Assembly (NCBI RefSeq): GCF_040358985.1
Contig: NZ_CP132932.1
Span: 372,001-436,000 of the forward strand
Direction: 5' to 3'
DNA length: 64,000 nucleotides
DNA from: Tunturibacter empetritectus
GTDB lineage: Bacteria; Acidobacteriota; Terriglobia; Terriglobales; Acidobacteriaceae
Position 1 is the first letter of the stretch. Every line of letters begins with the position of its first letter. Position numbers and translations under genes: made by a program. Of this stretch, positions 42,838-53,369 are shown in pieces. The notes beneath the pieces are model-generated. The model searched no databases. It was not told where the DNA came from and saw only the letters and a program-made list of their open reading frames with translations.

Positions 42838-43764
42838 TTAATCCAGCAGCGCCTTCGACAGATACCTCTCCGCCGAATCCGGAATCACAGTAACCACTCT
42901 CTTCCCCGCTCCAAGCTCCCGCGCCACATCCACCGCTGCGCACAGCATCGCCCCCGCGCTGGACCCCGCGAACACACCCTCTTCCGCAGCCAGTCGTCTC
43001 ACCATCTTCAACGCCGGCTCGTCCATCACCATCATCACGCGATCGCACACGGAGCGGTCAAACGTCGCAGGAATAAACGAAACCCCAATCCCTTCAACCT
43101 TATGCGGCCCCGGCTCGCCGCCCTCCAGCACACTCCCCTGCGGCTCCACCGCTACGGTCAAAATCTCCGCACGCTTCTTCTTGAAGAACCGAGCCACCCC
43201 AGTAAACGTACCCGCCGATCCCACCCCCGAGACCCACGCATCCACGCGCCCTTCCATCTGCTCCCAGATCTCCGCCGCCGTCGTCTCTTCATGAAAGTCG
43301 GGGTTCGCCGGATTCTCAAACTGCAGCGCAGCAAATGCCCCCGGCGTCTCTCTCTCGAACTGCAACGCCCGTCGAATCGCCCCCGCCATTCCCTCGGTCT
43401 CAGGCGTTCGCTCCACCGTCGCACCCAACCCGCGCATCAGCTTGCACTTCTCCTCAGCAAACTGCTCCGGCACATAAAGCATCACCTTGTATCCGCGATT
43501 GACGCCGATCAACGCCAACCCGACGCCTGTATTCCCGGCAGTCGCCTCCACAATCGTCCCGCCAGGCTGCAACACACCCCGCCGCTCAGCGTCCAGCACA
43601 ATCCCAAGTGCCGCCCTGTCCTTAATACTTCCCCCCGGATTCAAGTACTCGAGCTTCGCCCAAATCTCTCCGCAATTTCCACTACCACTTCCCTGTTCAA
43701 GCCGGCGCAGACGAACCATAGGCGTCTGCCCCACTAACTCCAAGATGCTCTCAACAACCTTCAT
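42838..43764 (-). CDS. Cystathionine beta-synthase/cysteine synthase family PLP enzyme
   Basis: A 308-residue fold-type II PLP enzyme. The PLP lysine is in LEYLNPGGSIKDRAAL, the substrate loop in VEATAGNTGVGLAL and the phosphate-binding loop in SGVGSAGTFTGVAR. The segment EQFAEEKCKLMRGLGA and the later VEGIGVSFIPATFDRSV resemble cystathionine beta-synthases more than CysK, and there are no CBS regulatory domains. It probably condenses serine or O-acetylserine with homocysteine, forming a transsulfuration pair with the downstream gene. The ATG at 43764 follows AAGGA at 8 bases; the preceding in-frame TTG is not needed. Confidence 0.9.
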   Translation of the reverse strand: MKVVESILELVGQTPMVRLRRLEQGSGSGNCGEIWAKLEYLNPGGSIKDRAALGIVLDAERRGVLQPGGTIVEATAGNTGVGLALIGVNRGYKVMLYVPEQFAEEKCKLMRGLGATVERTPETEGMAGAIRRALQFERETPGAFAALQFENPANPDFHEETTAAEIWEQMEGRVDAWVSGVGSAGTFTGVARFFKKKRAEILTVAVEPQGSVLEGGEPGPHKVEGIGVSFIPATFDRSVCDRVMMVMDEPALKMVRRLAAEEGVFAGSSAGAMLCAAVDVARELGAGKRVVTVIPDSAERYLSKALLD

Positions 43765-43868
43765 CAACCCAATCCTTCATAAACAAAATCAATCGTCAGC
43801 TTCCATCCTACTGACAGACAGAGGTGTCCCGAGGCAATCGCCCGCAACTCCATCAGCGATCCTACGCC

Positions 43869-45023
43869 TCAGTTCTTCTTTCCGGGATCACTAAAGCCGG
43901 CGCTCCCACCTTTGCCCGCCTCCGCCACCACCCTCGGATAATACCCCGTCCGCGTCCGCACCGACAGCCGGCCAAAGCTCTTGGACTTGGCCTCCACATG
44001 CACCTCGCGATAGCCGCCAAGCGTCGGCGACTTCGTAGAGTGATACGAGATCGTGTACTGCGTGCGAATATCCTGCGCCACCTCTGCAGCAATCTCGTCT
44101 ACTTGATTCACCGACTTAGGAAAGTAAGCCGCCCCCCCCGTCTGCTCCGCCAGTGTCTCCAATACCCTCCGCGCATGTCGCGACTCACGCTTATCCGTAT
44201 CCTCGCCAAACAGCAGTCCCACACAATAGATCACCGGCCCGTCGAGATCCTGAATCCTGCGAATCGTCTGCTCCAGCGTCGCGCTCGAAGCATTGTCTTC
44301 GCCATCGGTAATCACCAGCAGCACCTGCTTCGGATGCTTCGCGTTCTTCGCCAGATAATCCGCCGATGCCACCAGAGCATCGTAGATCGCCGTTCCACCA
44401 CTCGACTTGATATATCCCAGCCCCTGCTGCAGCTTGTCGATATTATTCGTAAAGTCCTGGTCGATGAACGCCTCCCACGAGAAGTCCACTAGGAACTCTT
44501 CATCCTCGGGATTCGACAACTTCACAAAATCCAGCGACGCCTTATCCACCGCCTGACGCTTGTCATACATCGACCCCGAGCTGTCGATTAGCAGCCCCAG
44601 CGACACTGGCAGGTCCTCATGCCGAAACGAGTTGATCGTCTGTGGAACTCCATCTTCATAGACATGAAATGCATCTTTATCCAGCGTCTGAACCGACCGG
44701 CCACTTCCATCGAGCACCGTCGCATTCAGCCGCACCTCGTAAGCATCCTGCCGCAGCGTGTACTTGCCGTTCTCGCGCGCAATCGCATTACTACCTACAC
44801 CTTGCGGAGCGCCGGTCTGGCTCTGTGCAGGCGGATCAGGATCAGGCGAAGCCACAGGATCGCGATCCACCGTTAGCGAAGGTTGTTGCGAAGCGGGTTG
44901 TTGTTTCGCGGTTACCTGCGGAGATGCAGGTTGCTGGGCCAATCCGGCCGCCCCACCGGCCATCAGCATCAACCATCCTGCAGCGGCCATCCCCGGCTGA
45001 AAACACTTACTGCGAAGGTGCAT
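43869..45023 (-). CDS. VWFA-related acidobacterial-domain protein
   Basis: A 384-residue exported protein of the acidobacterial VWA family (TIGR03436-like). A signal peptide (AAAGWLMLMAGGAAGLAQQ) is followed by a Pro/Gln-rich linker (about residues 30-75), then a beta domain VRLNATVLDGSGRSVQTLDK and a von Willebrand A domain. The MIDAS metal motif is intact (GLLIDSSGSMYDKR, DxSxS), with a later SSGGTAIYDAL and ITDGEDNASS. Such proteins probably bind proteins or metal in the periplasm or at the surface; function unknown. It overlaps the upstream VWA gene by 17 bp, so both are translated from one mRNA and may interact. Confidence 0.9.
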   Translation of the reverse strand: MHLRSKCFQPGMAAAGWLMLMAGGAAGLAQQPASPQVTAKQQPASQQPSLTVDRDPVASPDPDPPAQSQTGAPQGVGSNAIARENGKYTLRQDAYEVRLNATVLDGSGRSVQTLDKDAFHVYEDGVPQTINSFRHEDLPVSLGLLIDSSGSMYDKRQAVDKASLDFVKLSNPEDEEFLVDFSWEAFIDQDFTNNIDKLQQGLGYIKSSGGTAIYDALVASADYLAKNAKHPKQVLLVITDGEDNASSATLEQTIRRIQDLDGPVIYCVGLLFGEDTDKRESRHARRVLETLAEQTGGAAYFPKSVNQVDEIAAEVAQDIRTQYTISYHSTKSPTLGGYREVHVEAKSKSFGRLSVRTRTGYYPRVVAEAGKGGSAGFSDPGKKN

Positions 45024-46131
45024 AGTACCCCTGGCGATTATGTACCGTCAGGTTCGGAAGCCCTGGCGGCGGAACGAGTCGTATCTTCAATTTACGCCAG
45101 TTCCCATCCTGCTTCACCTCTGAAGGCCTATACCCGATCACATATTCATTTCTCAGCTCTGCGCTGATCCGCGAAGCAATATCGCCCAAGTCCCCCAGCT
45201 CCGAGACCCGGAACATCCGTCCCCCGGTCATATCGCAGATATCGGTCAGCAGTACCGGCCCCAACTGCTCCTCGGTCGTCGGCGCATATTGATCGAAGAT
45301 CCCGATCGAGTAGATCTGCACATCGCTCTCCCGCACCACGCGCCGCAGCTCGCCCTCCGTATAACGGCTGCGATTATCCCCTCCATCCGAGATTATTAGC
45401 AGCGCCTTCCGTTCATACTTCGCCTGCTTCAACTTATCCACGCCAAGATAGATCGCATCGATCAGCGCAGTCCGATTCTCCGGCTTCAGCATCACCATCC
45501 GCGCCTCCACGTCATCCACATCGGACGTGTAATCCACAATCACCGCGGGCCGATCGTTGAACCCGACGACAAAGAACTCATCCTGCGGGTTTGATGTCCT
45601 CAAAAACTCACTCAACGCCTTCCGCGCACGCGCAAACTTCGACGACATGCTCCCGCTCAAATCGAAGATGATCCCAATCGTCACCGGCGCATCCTGTGTC
45701 GAGAAGCTCTTGATCACCTGTCCGATATTGTTGTCGAAGACCTCGAAGTTCTCCCGTTCCAACCCTGTCACTAGCCGATTCATTGGATCGGTCACCGTCG
45801 CCGGAATCAGCACGAGGTTCACATCCACTCGAATCCGCGCATCCCGTCGCGAAGTTCCCAGCGCAGCCGCATTTGCCGCCCCTTCGATCACCGGCTTCTT
45901 CTCCTCAGGCGTCTTCGGCGGCGCAGGCGGTGCAGGCGTATGGACCACATCCAGCGGATTCTCCTGCTCCTGCGCGAGGCAAACTCCACCTTCCGCCCCA
46001 CCCCACAACCCCAAACACAGACCCAGCAACACCCCAAGCCTCCACCCGGCCCAACGCCCTCTCAGGCGAGCCGCCCCACACTCTCTTCGCCCGTCTCCAA
46101 CAACTACCCCGTCCCGTCTATTGATCTCCAT
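45007..46131 (-). CDS. VWFA-related acidobacterial-domain protein, upstream paralogue
   Basis: A second exported VWA protein, about 374 residues from the chosen ATG (46131, behind AGGTG). The frame could extend to a GTG at 46197. A long basic N-region precedes the hydrophobic core LGVLLGLCLGLWGGAEGG, cleaved near CLAQE. The order is Pro-rich linker, beta domain (RVDVNLVLIPATVTDPMNRL), VWA domain with intact MIDAS (GIIFDLSGSMSSKFARARK) and GGDNRSRYTEGE, then a C-terminal Pro-rich end LVPPPGLPNLTVHNRQGYYA. It overlaps the downstream paralogue. Sequence divergence between the pair suggests an old duplication and possible hetero-oligomer. Confidence 0.88.
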   Translation of the reverse strand: MEINRRDGVVVGDGRRECGAARLRGRWAGWRLGVLLGLCLGLWGGAEGGVCLAQEQENPLDVVHTPAPPAPPKTPEEKKPVIEGAANAAALGTSRRDARIRVDVNLVLIPATVTDPMNRLVTGLERENFEVFDNNIGQVIKSFSTQDAPVTIGIIFDLSGSMSSKFARARKALSEFLRTSNPQDEFFVVGFNDRPAVIVDYTSDVDDVEARMVMLKPENRTALIDAIYLGVDKLKQAKYERKALLIISDGGDNRSRYTEGELRRVVRESDVQIYSIGIFDQYAPTTEEQLGPVLLTDICDMTGGRMFRVSELGDLGDIASRISAELRNEYVIGYRPSEVKQDGNWRKLKIRLVPPPGLPNLTVHNRQGYYAPSQ

Positions 46132-46416
46132 CTCGGCACCTATGTAGTCCTCGCGACCACTCACCAGTCGCACATCTGTGGAGCCTCTACCAATCACTCA
46201 ACCCACAGCCCGCCAAGTCCATCAGATGCTGCGTTCTGAAGATAATAGACCCCCTGTCAACCCCATTTGTCATCAATTCATCTTGGCCTGCGCGCAGTTG
46301 CTGTCTCCTCAACGTTCTCCATACACCTCCGGATTCCTCTCACCCCTTCTTACCCTCTCTTCACGTCCCAACCCGTACAATCACCACAGAATCCAACTCT
46401 GGAGAACCTTCAAAGC

Positions 46417-47868
<1,452 letters not shown>

Positions 47869-47883
47869 ACTTCACCAACCCGA

Positions 47884-48651
47884 GTGGTCGCGAAACCCAT
47901 TTACAATCAAACCCGCGACCACTCAAACCCTTTGACTTACCCCCTAAAGCAATTCGCCGCGCGCCTAGCCCTAGTCCTCCTCGCGAGCCTCGCCCCCCTA
48001 ACCGCGCAAACCCCGCAACCCATCCCCCGCACCACCATCTTTCTCGACCCCGCCCACGGCGGCACCGACTCCGGCGCCCGGCTCACCGACAACCTCCCTG
48101 AAAAATCCCTCACCCTCGCCTTCGCAACTCGCCTCCGCGCACTCCTCTCCACCAGCGGCTTCTCCGTCATCGCCACTCGCGACACCGACCCCACCGTCCC
48201 CTTCACCACCGACCAGCGCGCCGAGATCGCCAACCACTCGCACCCCACCGCCTGCCTCGTCCTCCACGCCACCGCCAGCGGCAACGGCGTCCACATCATC
48301 ACCTCCGACGTCCCGCCGCCCGACGACGCCGACACCGAAACACACCACGCCATCCCCTGGGACACCGCGCAATCCGCCTCCATCCCCCAGAGCCTCGCCC
48401 TCGCCAACTCCCTCGGCCTCGCCCTCCTTCACTCCCGCCTGCCCGTCCTGCTCACCCGCGCCTCCCTCCGCCCCCTTGATAACCTAACCTGCCCCGCCGT
48501 CGCCATAGAGATCGCGCCTCTTACCCCAACCGACGGTGACCCCACCCCTGTCAGCGACGCCAACTACCAGCAGCAGATCGCCCAGGCCATCGCCACCGGC
48601 CTCACCACCTGGCGCAGGAACCAGAACCCCGCCGCCGGAGCTGCCCGATGA
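47884..48651 (+). CDS. N-acetylmuramoyl-L-alanine amidase (Amidase_3)
   Basis: A 255-residue exported zinc amidase. The hydrophobic N-terminal segment (ARLALVLLASLAPLTAQTP) suggests a signal peptide. The catalytic domain begins at TTIFLDPAHGGTDSGARLTD (first zinc His), followed by LPEKSLTLAFATRLRALL (Glu) and CLVLHATASGNGVHI (second His), giving the three zinc ligands of Amidase_3. It cleaves the amide between MurNAc and the stem peptide. The loop region after residue 140 is shorter than in AmiC. The frame begins at GTG 47884; TTG at 47932 is an alternative that would leave only the signal core. It overlaps the GerMN gene by 4 bp. Confidence 0.88.
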   Translation: MVAKPIYNQTRDHSNPLTYPLKQFAARLALVLLASLAPLTAQTPQPIPRTTIFLDPAHGGTDSGARLTDNLPEKSLTLAFATRLRALLSTSGFSVIATRDTDPTVPFTTDQRAEIANHSHPTACLVLHATASGNGVHIITSDVPPPDDADTETHHAIPWDTAQSASIPQSLALANSLGLALLHSRLPVLLTRASLRPLDNLTCPAVAIEIAPLTPTDGDPTPVSDANYQQQIAQAIATGLTTWRRNQNPAAGAAR

Positions 48652-49322
48652 TCCCCCGCTACCAGCGCATCCTCTTCTGGAGCCTCTTGGGCGGCATCCT
48701 CCTCATGTCGGCCTTTCTCCTCCGCGGCTGCCAGCAGGCCCACAAGCGCCTCGCCGCCCTCAACGACGCCACCCCCATCGCCGCCCCCACCGCCACCAGC
48801 ACCGAAGACATCACCCTCTATCTCGCCAGCGACACCGACGCCTCCATCACCCCCACCACCGAATCCTTCGCCCTGCCCCAGGCACCAACCCTACGCGCCC
48901 GCACCCTCCTCGAGCACCTCCTCGCAACCTACGCCCTCCCCACCTCCAAACATCCACTCCAAGCCGGCCCCGCCGTCGACGATGTCTTCCTCCTGACTCC
49001 CCCCGAGATAACCCAGACAAACCAGACCAAGACCCCGCATCGGCCTTTAGCCGACCTCTCCCAAGCCAACCAGCAAGCCATCGTCAACCTCCACGGCTCC
49101 TTCGTAGACAATCACCCCTCTGGCATCCAGGTCGAGGCTCTCACCGTGCAATCGATCGTCGGCACCCTCCACACCGCGCTCCCCCAGATCACCGGCGTCC
49201 GCTTCCTGGTCGACGGCCAGCCCCACGACACCCTCGCCGGCCACGCCGACCTCCTCCGCACCTACCCCGCGGTCGACACCACCTCCCACCCGGCCCCACC
49301 CACCGAAACCCCTCAGCCTTAA
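48648..49322 (+). CDS. GerMN-domain protein
   Basis: A 224-residue protein anchored by one N-terminal helix (ILFWSLLGGILLMSAFLL) with a cysteine in LRGCQQ just after it. The GerMN domain spans about residues 50-210: DITLYLASDTDASITP, LLEHLLATYAL, IVNLHGSFVDNHPSGIQVEA and TLHTALPQITGVRFLVDGQP. GerMN domains occur in spore germination and, in non-sporulating bacteria, beside cell-wall amidases and murI, as here. A role in peptidoglycan binding or amidase control is likely but unproven. It overlaps the amidase stop (ATGA), so the two are translated together. The C-terminus is Pro/Thr-rich. Confidence 0.88.
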   Translation: MIPRYQRILFWSLLGGILLMSAFLLRGCQQAHKRLAALNDATPIAAPTATSTEDITLYLASDTDASITPTTESFALPQAPTLRARTLLEHLLATYALPTSKHPLQAGPAVDDVFLLTPPEITQTNQTKTPHRPLADLSQANQQAIVNLHGSFVDNHPSGIQVEALTVQSIVGTLHTALPQITGVRFLVDGQPHDTLAGHADLLRTYPAVDTTSHPAPPTETPQP

Positions 49323-49393
49323 AAGAAAAACAGCCTAACATACAAAAGAGCCTTCAGCATAGATAGCTCACCCCACGTCCTTGCTTTGTGTTG

Positions 49394-49424
49394 CCGTCAT
49401 CCTAAGCGTAGCGAAGGATCCCGA
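49394..49424. repeat. REP-like repeat related to the GTCATCCTNAGCG family
   Basis: CCGTCATCCTAAGCG followed by TAGCGAAGGATCCCGAAGG lies in the 191-bp gap between the GerMN gene and murI. The CATCCT/AGGATC dyad is typical of widespread intergenic REP-type sequences. Only one copy is in this window. Confidence 0.5.
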
Positions 49425-49513
49425 AGGTCACTAAGCATTTACAACCTTCAGAACCTTTCCGCAAAAAAATGTTCAACAATAACAAGAGCTTCAGCAGCAA
49501 TAACAAAACACTC

Positions 49514-50386
49514 ATGACCGACAGCCCCGCAGCCAATCCAAACCCCGCAAAATCCCTCACCATCGGCGTCTTCGACTCAGGCTTCGGCGGCCTCACCGTC
49601 CTCCGCGCCCTCCTTCCGCTCATCCCCCACGCCCACTACCTATTCCTCGGCGACACCGCACGTCTCCCCTACGGCTCCAAGTCCCGCGAAACCGTCGCCC
49701 GCTATGCCGTCTCCAGCGCAAAGTTCCTCCACGATCAAGGTGCCGACCTCCTCGTCATCGCCTGCAACACCGCCACCGCCCTGGCCCTTCCGGACATCCA
49801 GCAAGCCCTGCCCATCCCCGTCATCGGCGTAGTCGAACCCGGAGCCCAGGCCGCCCTCGCAACCTCGAGCTCCCCGGGGTCCAATACTCCCGACGGTCCA
49901 AACAACGTCCTCGTCCTCGCCACTCAAGCCACAGTCCAATCCCACGCCTACACCCACGCTCTCAACGCCCTCGGCCTTGAGGCGAGCGAAAAAGCCTGCC
50001 CACTCCTAGTCCCGCTCGTCGAAGAGGGCTGGACCAACCACCCCGTCACCGACGAAGTCCTGAAAATCTACCTCACCGAAGCCCTCGCCGCCGCGCCAGC
50101 CACCCAAACCCTCCTCCTCGGCTGCACCCACTACCCTCTCATCGAGCCCGCCATCCACCGCACCCTCGACTCCATCGGCCACCCCCTCACCGTCATCGAC
50201 TCCGCCGACGCCACCGCCCGGGCCACCGCCGCCCTCGTCGCCAACCACTTCCCCAACCTCACCCCCACCACCCAACCAAGCTGCACCTTCTACGCCACCG
50301 ACTCCATAGAAAAGTTCCAGCGCCTCGGCTCCAACTTCCTCGGCCAACCCGTCACCAAAGTCAATCTAGTCGACCTCGGCGGCTAA
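49514..50386 (+). CDS. murI: Glutamate racemase
   Basis: A 290-residue cytosolic enzyme that interconverts L- and D-glutamate for peptidoglycan. It contains both catalytic cysteines in their motifs: IACNTATALALPD and LLLGCTHYPLIEP, together with GVFDSGFGGLTVLRALL and GDTARLPYGSKSRETV. It has an unusual spacer GAQAALATSSSPGSNTPDGP (about residues 105-130). The ATG at 49514 was chosen over the ATG at 49469, since the first 15 residues of the longer frame are Asn/Ser-rich and not conserved. Neither has a good Shine-Dalgarno site. It fits the peptidoglycan theme of the preceding amidase and GerMN genes. Confidence 0.95.
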   Translation: MTDSPAANPNPAKSLTIGVFDSGFGGLTVLRALLPLIPHAHYLFLGDTARLPYGSKSRETVARYAVSSAKFLHDQGADLLVIACNTATALALPDIQQALPIPVIGVVEPGAQAALATSSSPGSNTPDGPNNVLVLATQATVQSHAYTHALNALGLEASEKACPLLVPLVEEGWTNHPVTDEVLKIYLTEALAAAPATQTLLLGCTHYPLIEPAIHRTLDSIGHPLTVIDSADATARATAALVANHFPNLTPTTQPSCTFYATDSIEKFQRLGSNFLGQPVTKVNLVDLGG

Positions 50387-50422
50387 GCTAACTTTGCTTT
50401 ATCCTGCAAACGGAGAAAAACG

Positions 50423-50800
50423 ATGCCCTACCTGCTAAAAACCGAACCCACCAAATACTCCTTCGAAGACCTCGAGCGCGACGGCGAGACCACCTGGGAC
50501 GGCATCTCCAACAACCAGGCCCTCCTCAATCTTCGAGGCATGAAGCCCGGCGAAAAACTCGTCATCTATCACTCCGTCGTCGGCAAAGCAGCCGTCGGCA
50601 CAGCCAAGGTAGTCTCCGTCGATGCCGCCGACCCCAAAAACCCGCAGGTCCGCATCAAGCCCGTTAAGCGCCTCAAAACCGAGAAGCCGCTCGACGAGAT
50701 GCGCACCGCCGCCGTCTTCAAAGATTCCATCCTCTTCCGCCAGTTCCGCCTCTCCGTCGTCCCCCTCACAGACGCTCAGTACGACTGGCTCACCGCCTAA
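50423..50800 (+). CDS. EVE-domain protein
   Basis: A 125-residue protein that is one EVE domain (PUA-like beta-barrel). Family marks are YLLKTEPTKYSFEDLERDG, TTWDGISNNQALLNLR, GEKLVIYHSVVGKAAVGTAK and the closing DWLTA. EVE domains bind modified bases in DNA or RNA through an aromatic cage; stand-alone versions are common in bacteria and their ligand is rarely known. CGGAGA lies 6 bases before the ATG. It follows murI by 36 bp and is convergent with the oxidoreductase gene 9 bp away. Confidence 0.93.
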   Translation: MPYLLKTEPTKYSFEDLERDGETTWDGISNNQALLNLRGMKPGEKLVIYHSVVGKAAVGTAKVVSVDAADPKNPQVRIKPVKRLKTEKPLDEMRTAAVFKDSILFRQFRLSVVPLTDAQYDWLTA

Positions 50801-50809
50801 GCCTTCTTC

Positions 50810-52126
50810 CTAAATCTTCTTCGTAATCACCTTCTTCTCAAAGTAAGAAGCGTTCGCCATTTGGCAAGCCGCTGCCGCATGGTGCCCAAACACCACATCC
50901 TCCGCCACCGGCTTCCGCGATCTCACCGCATCGAAGAACGTTGCCAGGTGCGGTCGCAGCTCATCCCATGAAGGCCCCTTCCACATCATCGTGTCGTCCA
51001 ACGGATGCTCCGCTAGAAAAGCATCGTGCTCCGCATGCCACTGCTTCTCATACTGCGCATGCATCGCCGCCGGAAACCCATTGATCCCATAAGCCGGCGA
51101 TCGATCTACCCCCAACTGAGGAATCAACGTCACAGTATTGGTATTCGAAATCTCAATCACGCCCTTCGGCCCCATCACCCGCGTCACCTCAGGCGTCTCC
51201 GTCCCCAGCGTCAGCCGCACCGTCACAGCTACATTGCCATACTCAAACTCAGTCACCATCAGGTCCGGCATATTCCGCCCATCCTTCCAGCGATAGATCC
51301 CCCCAATCGAGTAAGCCCTATCCGGAGTCGCATTGATCCCGGTTACAAATTGCATCCCACTCAACAGATGCACCATCAAGTCGCCAGCCATTCCCGTGCC
51401 GTACTCATGGAACGCACGCCACCGCGCAAACGCAATCGGATCGAACGTCTTCTTCGGCGCAGTCCCCTGCCACGTCGCCCAGTCCAGCGTCTCGGGCGAA
51501 AGATCCAGCGGCGGAGGATACACCCAAGCCCCACCCGGTGAGTTCCTCCCCAGCTGCAGCTCCACCTGGTGTACCTCTCCAATCGCGCCCGAGTCGTACA
51601 ACTCCTTCGCCTTCGCAAACACCTTCGAGCTCACCCTCTGCGACCCCACCTGCACAAAGTTCTTGCTTCCCTTCACCGCCGCCACCATCTCCTCCCCCTC
51701 GGCGATGGTGTGCGACATCGGCTTCTCGCAGTGCACATCCTTCCCCGCGCGAATCGCATCCACCGTGATCTGCTTATGCCAGTGATCCGGCACCGCAACA
51801 ATCACCGCTTCGATATCCTTATCCTCCAGAATCTCCTGATACCGCCGCGTCGTCTTGATATTCGCGCCCGCAATCTCCTTCGCCAGCGTATGCCGCCCGT
51901 CATACAGATCGCACGCCGCAACACACTGCGCCTGTGGCAGACTCACAGCGTTCCTGAGCAACTGAGATCCCTGGATCCCCACCCCGATGCTCGCAAATCT
52001 CACCCGGTCCCCACTCGCCACCGGCGCCGCCTGCTCTTGCCCCAGCATCACTGTACCGGGCAAAGCCGCCGCCATAGCCAACCCACTCCCCGTCTGCAAA
52101 AACCTTCTACGCGAAAACTCCGACAT
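50810..52126 (-). CDS. Tat-exported Gfo/Idh/MocA-family oxidoreductase
   Basis: A 438-residue protein with a twin-arginine signal (FSRRRFLQTGSGLAMAAALP), hence exported folded with its nicotinamide cofactor. The Rossmann domain starts at VRFASIGVGIQGSQLLRNAV. The family motif EKPMSHTIAEGEEMVAA contains the conserved EKP lysine, and the C-terminal alpha/beta domain has RWRAFHEYGTGMAGDLMVHL. It oxidises or reduces a sugar or cyclitol; the substrate is unknown. Acidobacteria carry many secreted members. GAGGA lies before the ATG at 52126; the frame opens one codon earlier with TTG. It is the only gene of its transcript in view. Confidence 0.93.
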   Translation of the reverse strand: MSEFSRRRFLQTGSGLAMAAALPGTVMLGQEQAAPVASGDRVRFASIGVGIQGSQLLRNAVSLPQAQCVAACDLYDGRHTLAKEIAGANIKTTRRYQEILEDKDIEAVIVAVPDHWHKQITVDAIRAGKDVHCEKPMSHTIAEGEEMVAAVKGSKNFVQVGSQRVSSKVFAKAKELYDSGAIGEVHQVELQLGRNSPGGAWVYPPPLDLSPETLDWATWQGTAPKKTFDPIAFARWRAFHEYGTGMAGDLMVHLLSGMQFVTGINATPDRAYSIGGIYRWKDGRNMPDLMVTEFEYGNVAVTVRLTLGTETPEVTRVMGPKGVIEISNTNTVTLIPQLGVDRSPAYGINGFPAAMHAQYEKQWHAEHDAFLAEHPLDDTMMWKGPSWDELRPHLATFFDAVRSRKPVAEDVVFGHHAAAACQMANASYFEKKVITKKI

Positions 52127-52259
52127 CAAATATCCTCCTCAACCAGCGCCTCCACTATAGAAGAACTCCCACTCATCTCGTACCGCCCTCACCCTGCTAT
52201 CCTTTCTGTTGGGCCACGCCCCACCCGCCCAAGCCGTCTTGAAAGGATCACCACGCATC

Positions 52260-53024
52260 ATGATTGACCTCAAAGGCAAAGTAGCCGTCGTCTTCGGCCT
52301 CGCCAACAAACGCAGCATCGCGTGGGCCATCGCCCAGAAGCTCGCCGAAGCCGGCGCCACCCTCGCCATCTGTTATCAAAGCGAGCGTCTCCAGCGCGAG
52401 GCGGAAGAGTTAGCCGCCGATCTCCCCGGCGCCAAGACCTTCCGCTGCGACGTCTCCAGCGACGCAGAAATTGACGCCGTCTTCGAGCAGTTCAAAACCG
52501 TCTATGGCAAGCTCGACATTCTCATTCACTCCATTGGATTCGCACCCAACATGAAAATAAACAATGTCCTGCGAACTCCGCGCGAAGACTTCCGCATCGC
52601 TCACGACATCAGCGTGTACTCCCTCATCGCCCTCGCTCGCGCAGCCGAGCCTCTCATGGCCGAAGGAAGCTCCATCCTCACCCTTACCTACTACGGCGCC
52701 GAAAAAGTCTTCCCCAACTACAACATTATGGGCGTCGCCAAAGCCGGACTCGAATCCGCCGTCCGCTACCTCGCCTCAGATCTCGGCGCGAAGAAGATTC
52801 GAGTCAACGCCATCTCCGCCGGCCCCATCAAGACCCTCGCCGCGCGCGGCATCAGCGACTTCACAACCATCCTCACCGCAGTCGAGCAGCGCGCCCCACT
52901 CCATCGCAACGTCGACGCTTTAGAAGTCGGCAACACAGCCCTCTTCCTATCGAGCGACCTCGCCAGCGGCATCACCGGCGAAATCACCTTCGTCGACTGC
53001 GGCTTCAACATCACCGGCCTCTAA
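52260..53024 (+). CDS. fabI: Enoyl-[acyl-carrier-protein] reductase, FabI type
   Basis: A 254-residue SDR enzyme that reduces the enoyl-ACP double bond in the last step of each fatty-acid elongation cycle. The NADH-binding segment is FGLANKRSIAWAIAQKLAEA, replacing the classical GxxxGxG as in FabI. The catalytic Tyr-x6-Lys is in NYNIMGVAKAGLE, with the earlier conserved Tyr in LTYYGAEKV. The C-terminal segment TLAARGISDF and ITGEITFVDCGFNITG are typical. The ATG at 52260 gives the family N-terminus IDLKGKVAVV; a longer frame opens at 52209. The gene is alone, with no fab genes nearby. Confidence 0.95.
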   Translation: MIDLKGKVAVVFGLANKRSIAWAIAQKLAEAGATLAICYQSERLQREAEELAADLPGAKTFRCDVSSDAEIDAVFEQFKTVYGKLDILIHSIGFAPNMKINNVLRTPREDFRIAHDISVYSLIALARAAEPLMAEGSSILTLTYYGAEKVFPNYNIMGVAKAGLESAVRYLASDLGAKKIRVNAISAGPIKTLAARGISDFTTILTAVEQRAPLHRNVDALEVGNTALFLSSDLASGITGEITFVDCGFNITGL

Positions 53025-53369
53025 GCGCAAAATCGACATGCGGAAACTCACTCCCACCCTAGCGGCCTACGTTACAGCCTCTATTGTTGGAGGAGTCTTG
53101 ACGCTGATAGCGTTCACACACGACCTGGGCAAAGCGATCTTACCCGCTGCAACATCCAGCATTCGCGCCGCATGCAGCACCACCACATGCTTCGTCGCCC
53201 CTGTATCCTGCGCCACGCTTAGCGAAGCCGCAAAACCCGCAACCAACCCGCAAAAAAGTTTTTTCATAGTCCCAGCAGCATATCGCGAAACGCCGCCAAC
53301 CCAGCAACACTCAAGCGAACCGCGCACTTTCCAATTGACTTGAAAACACATCCACGCTAAACACAACGC
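53025..53369. other. Gap holding an amidohydrolase remnant
   Basis: This 345-bp gap contains the minus-strand pseudogene fragment listed next. A plus-strand frame at 53038-53343 is mostly opposite that fragment and shows no family similarity. Confidence 0.6.
53067..53267 (-). pseudogene. N-terminal remnant of an exported amidohydrolase
   Basis: This fragment encodes a signal peptide (KKLFCGLVAGFAASLSVAQ) and then VVVLHAARMLDVAAGKI, the characteristic beginning of exported imidazolonepropionase-like amidohydrolases. After about 50 residues similarity stops and the frame ends at 53067; the metal-binding HxH and the rest of the enzyme are absent. It is therefore a truncated gene. The intact amidohydrolase downstream is on the other strand and of a different subgroup, so this is not simply its split end. 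Confidence 0.65.

Noticed and set aside
53038..53343. 101-codon plus-strand frame after fabI
   Set aside because: Mostly opposite the amidohydrolase remnant, which has clear similarity; no ribosome-binding site.
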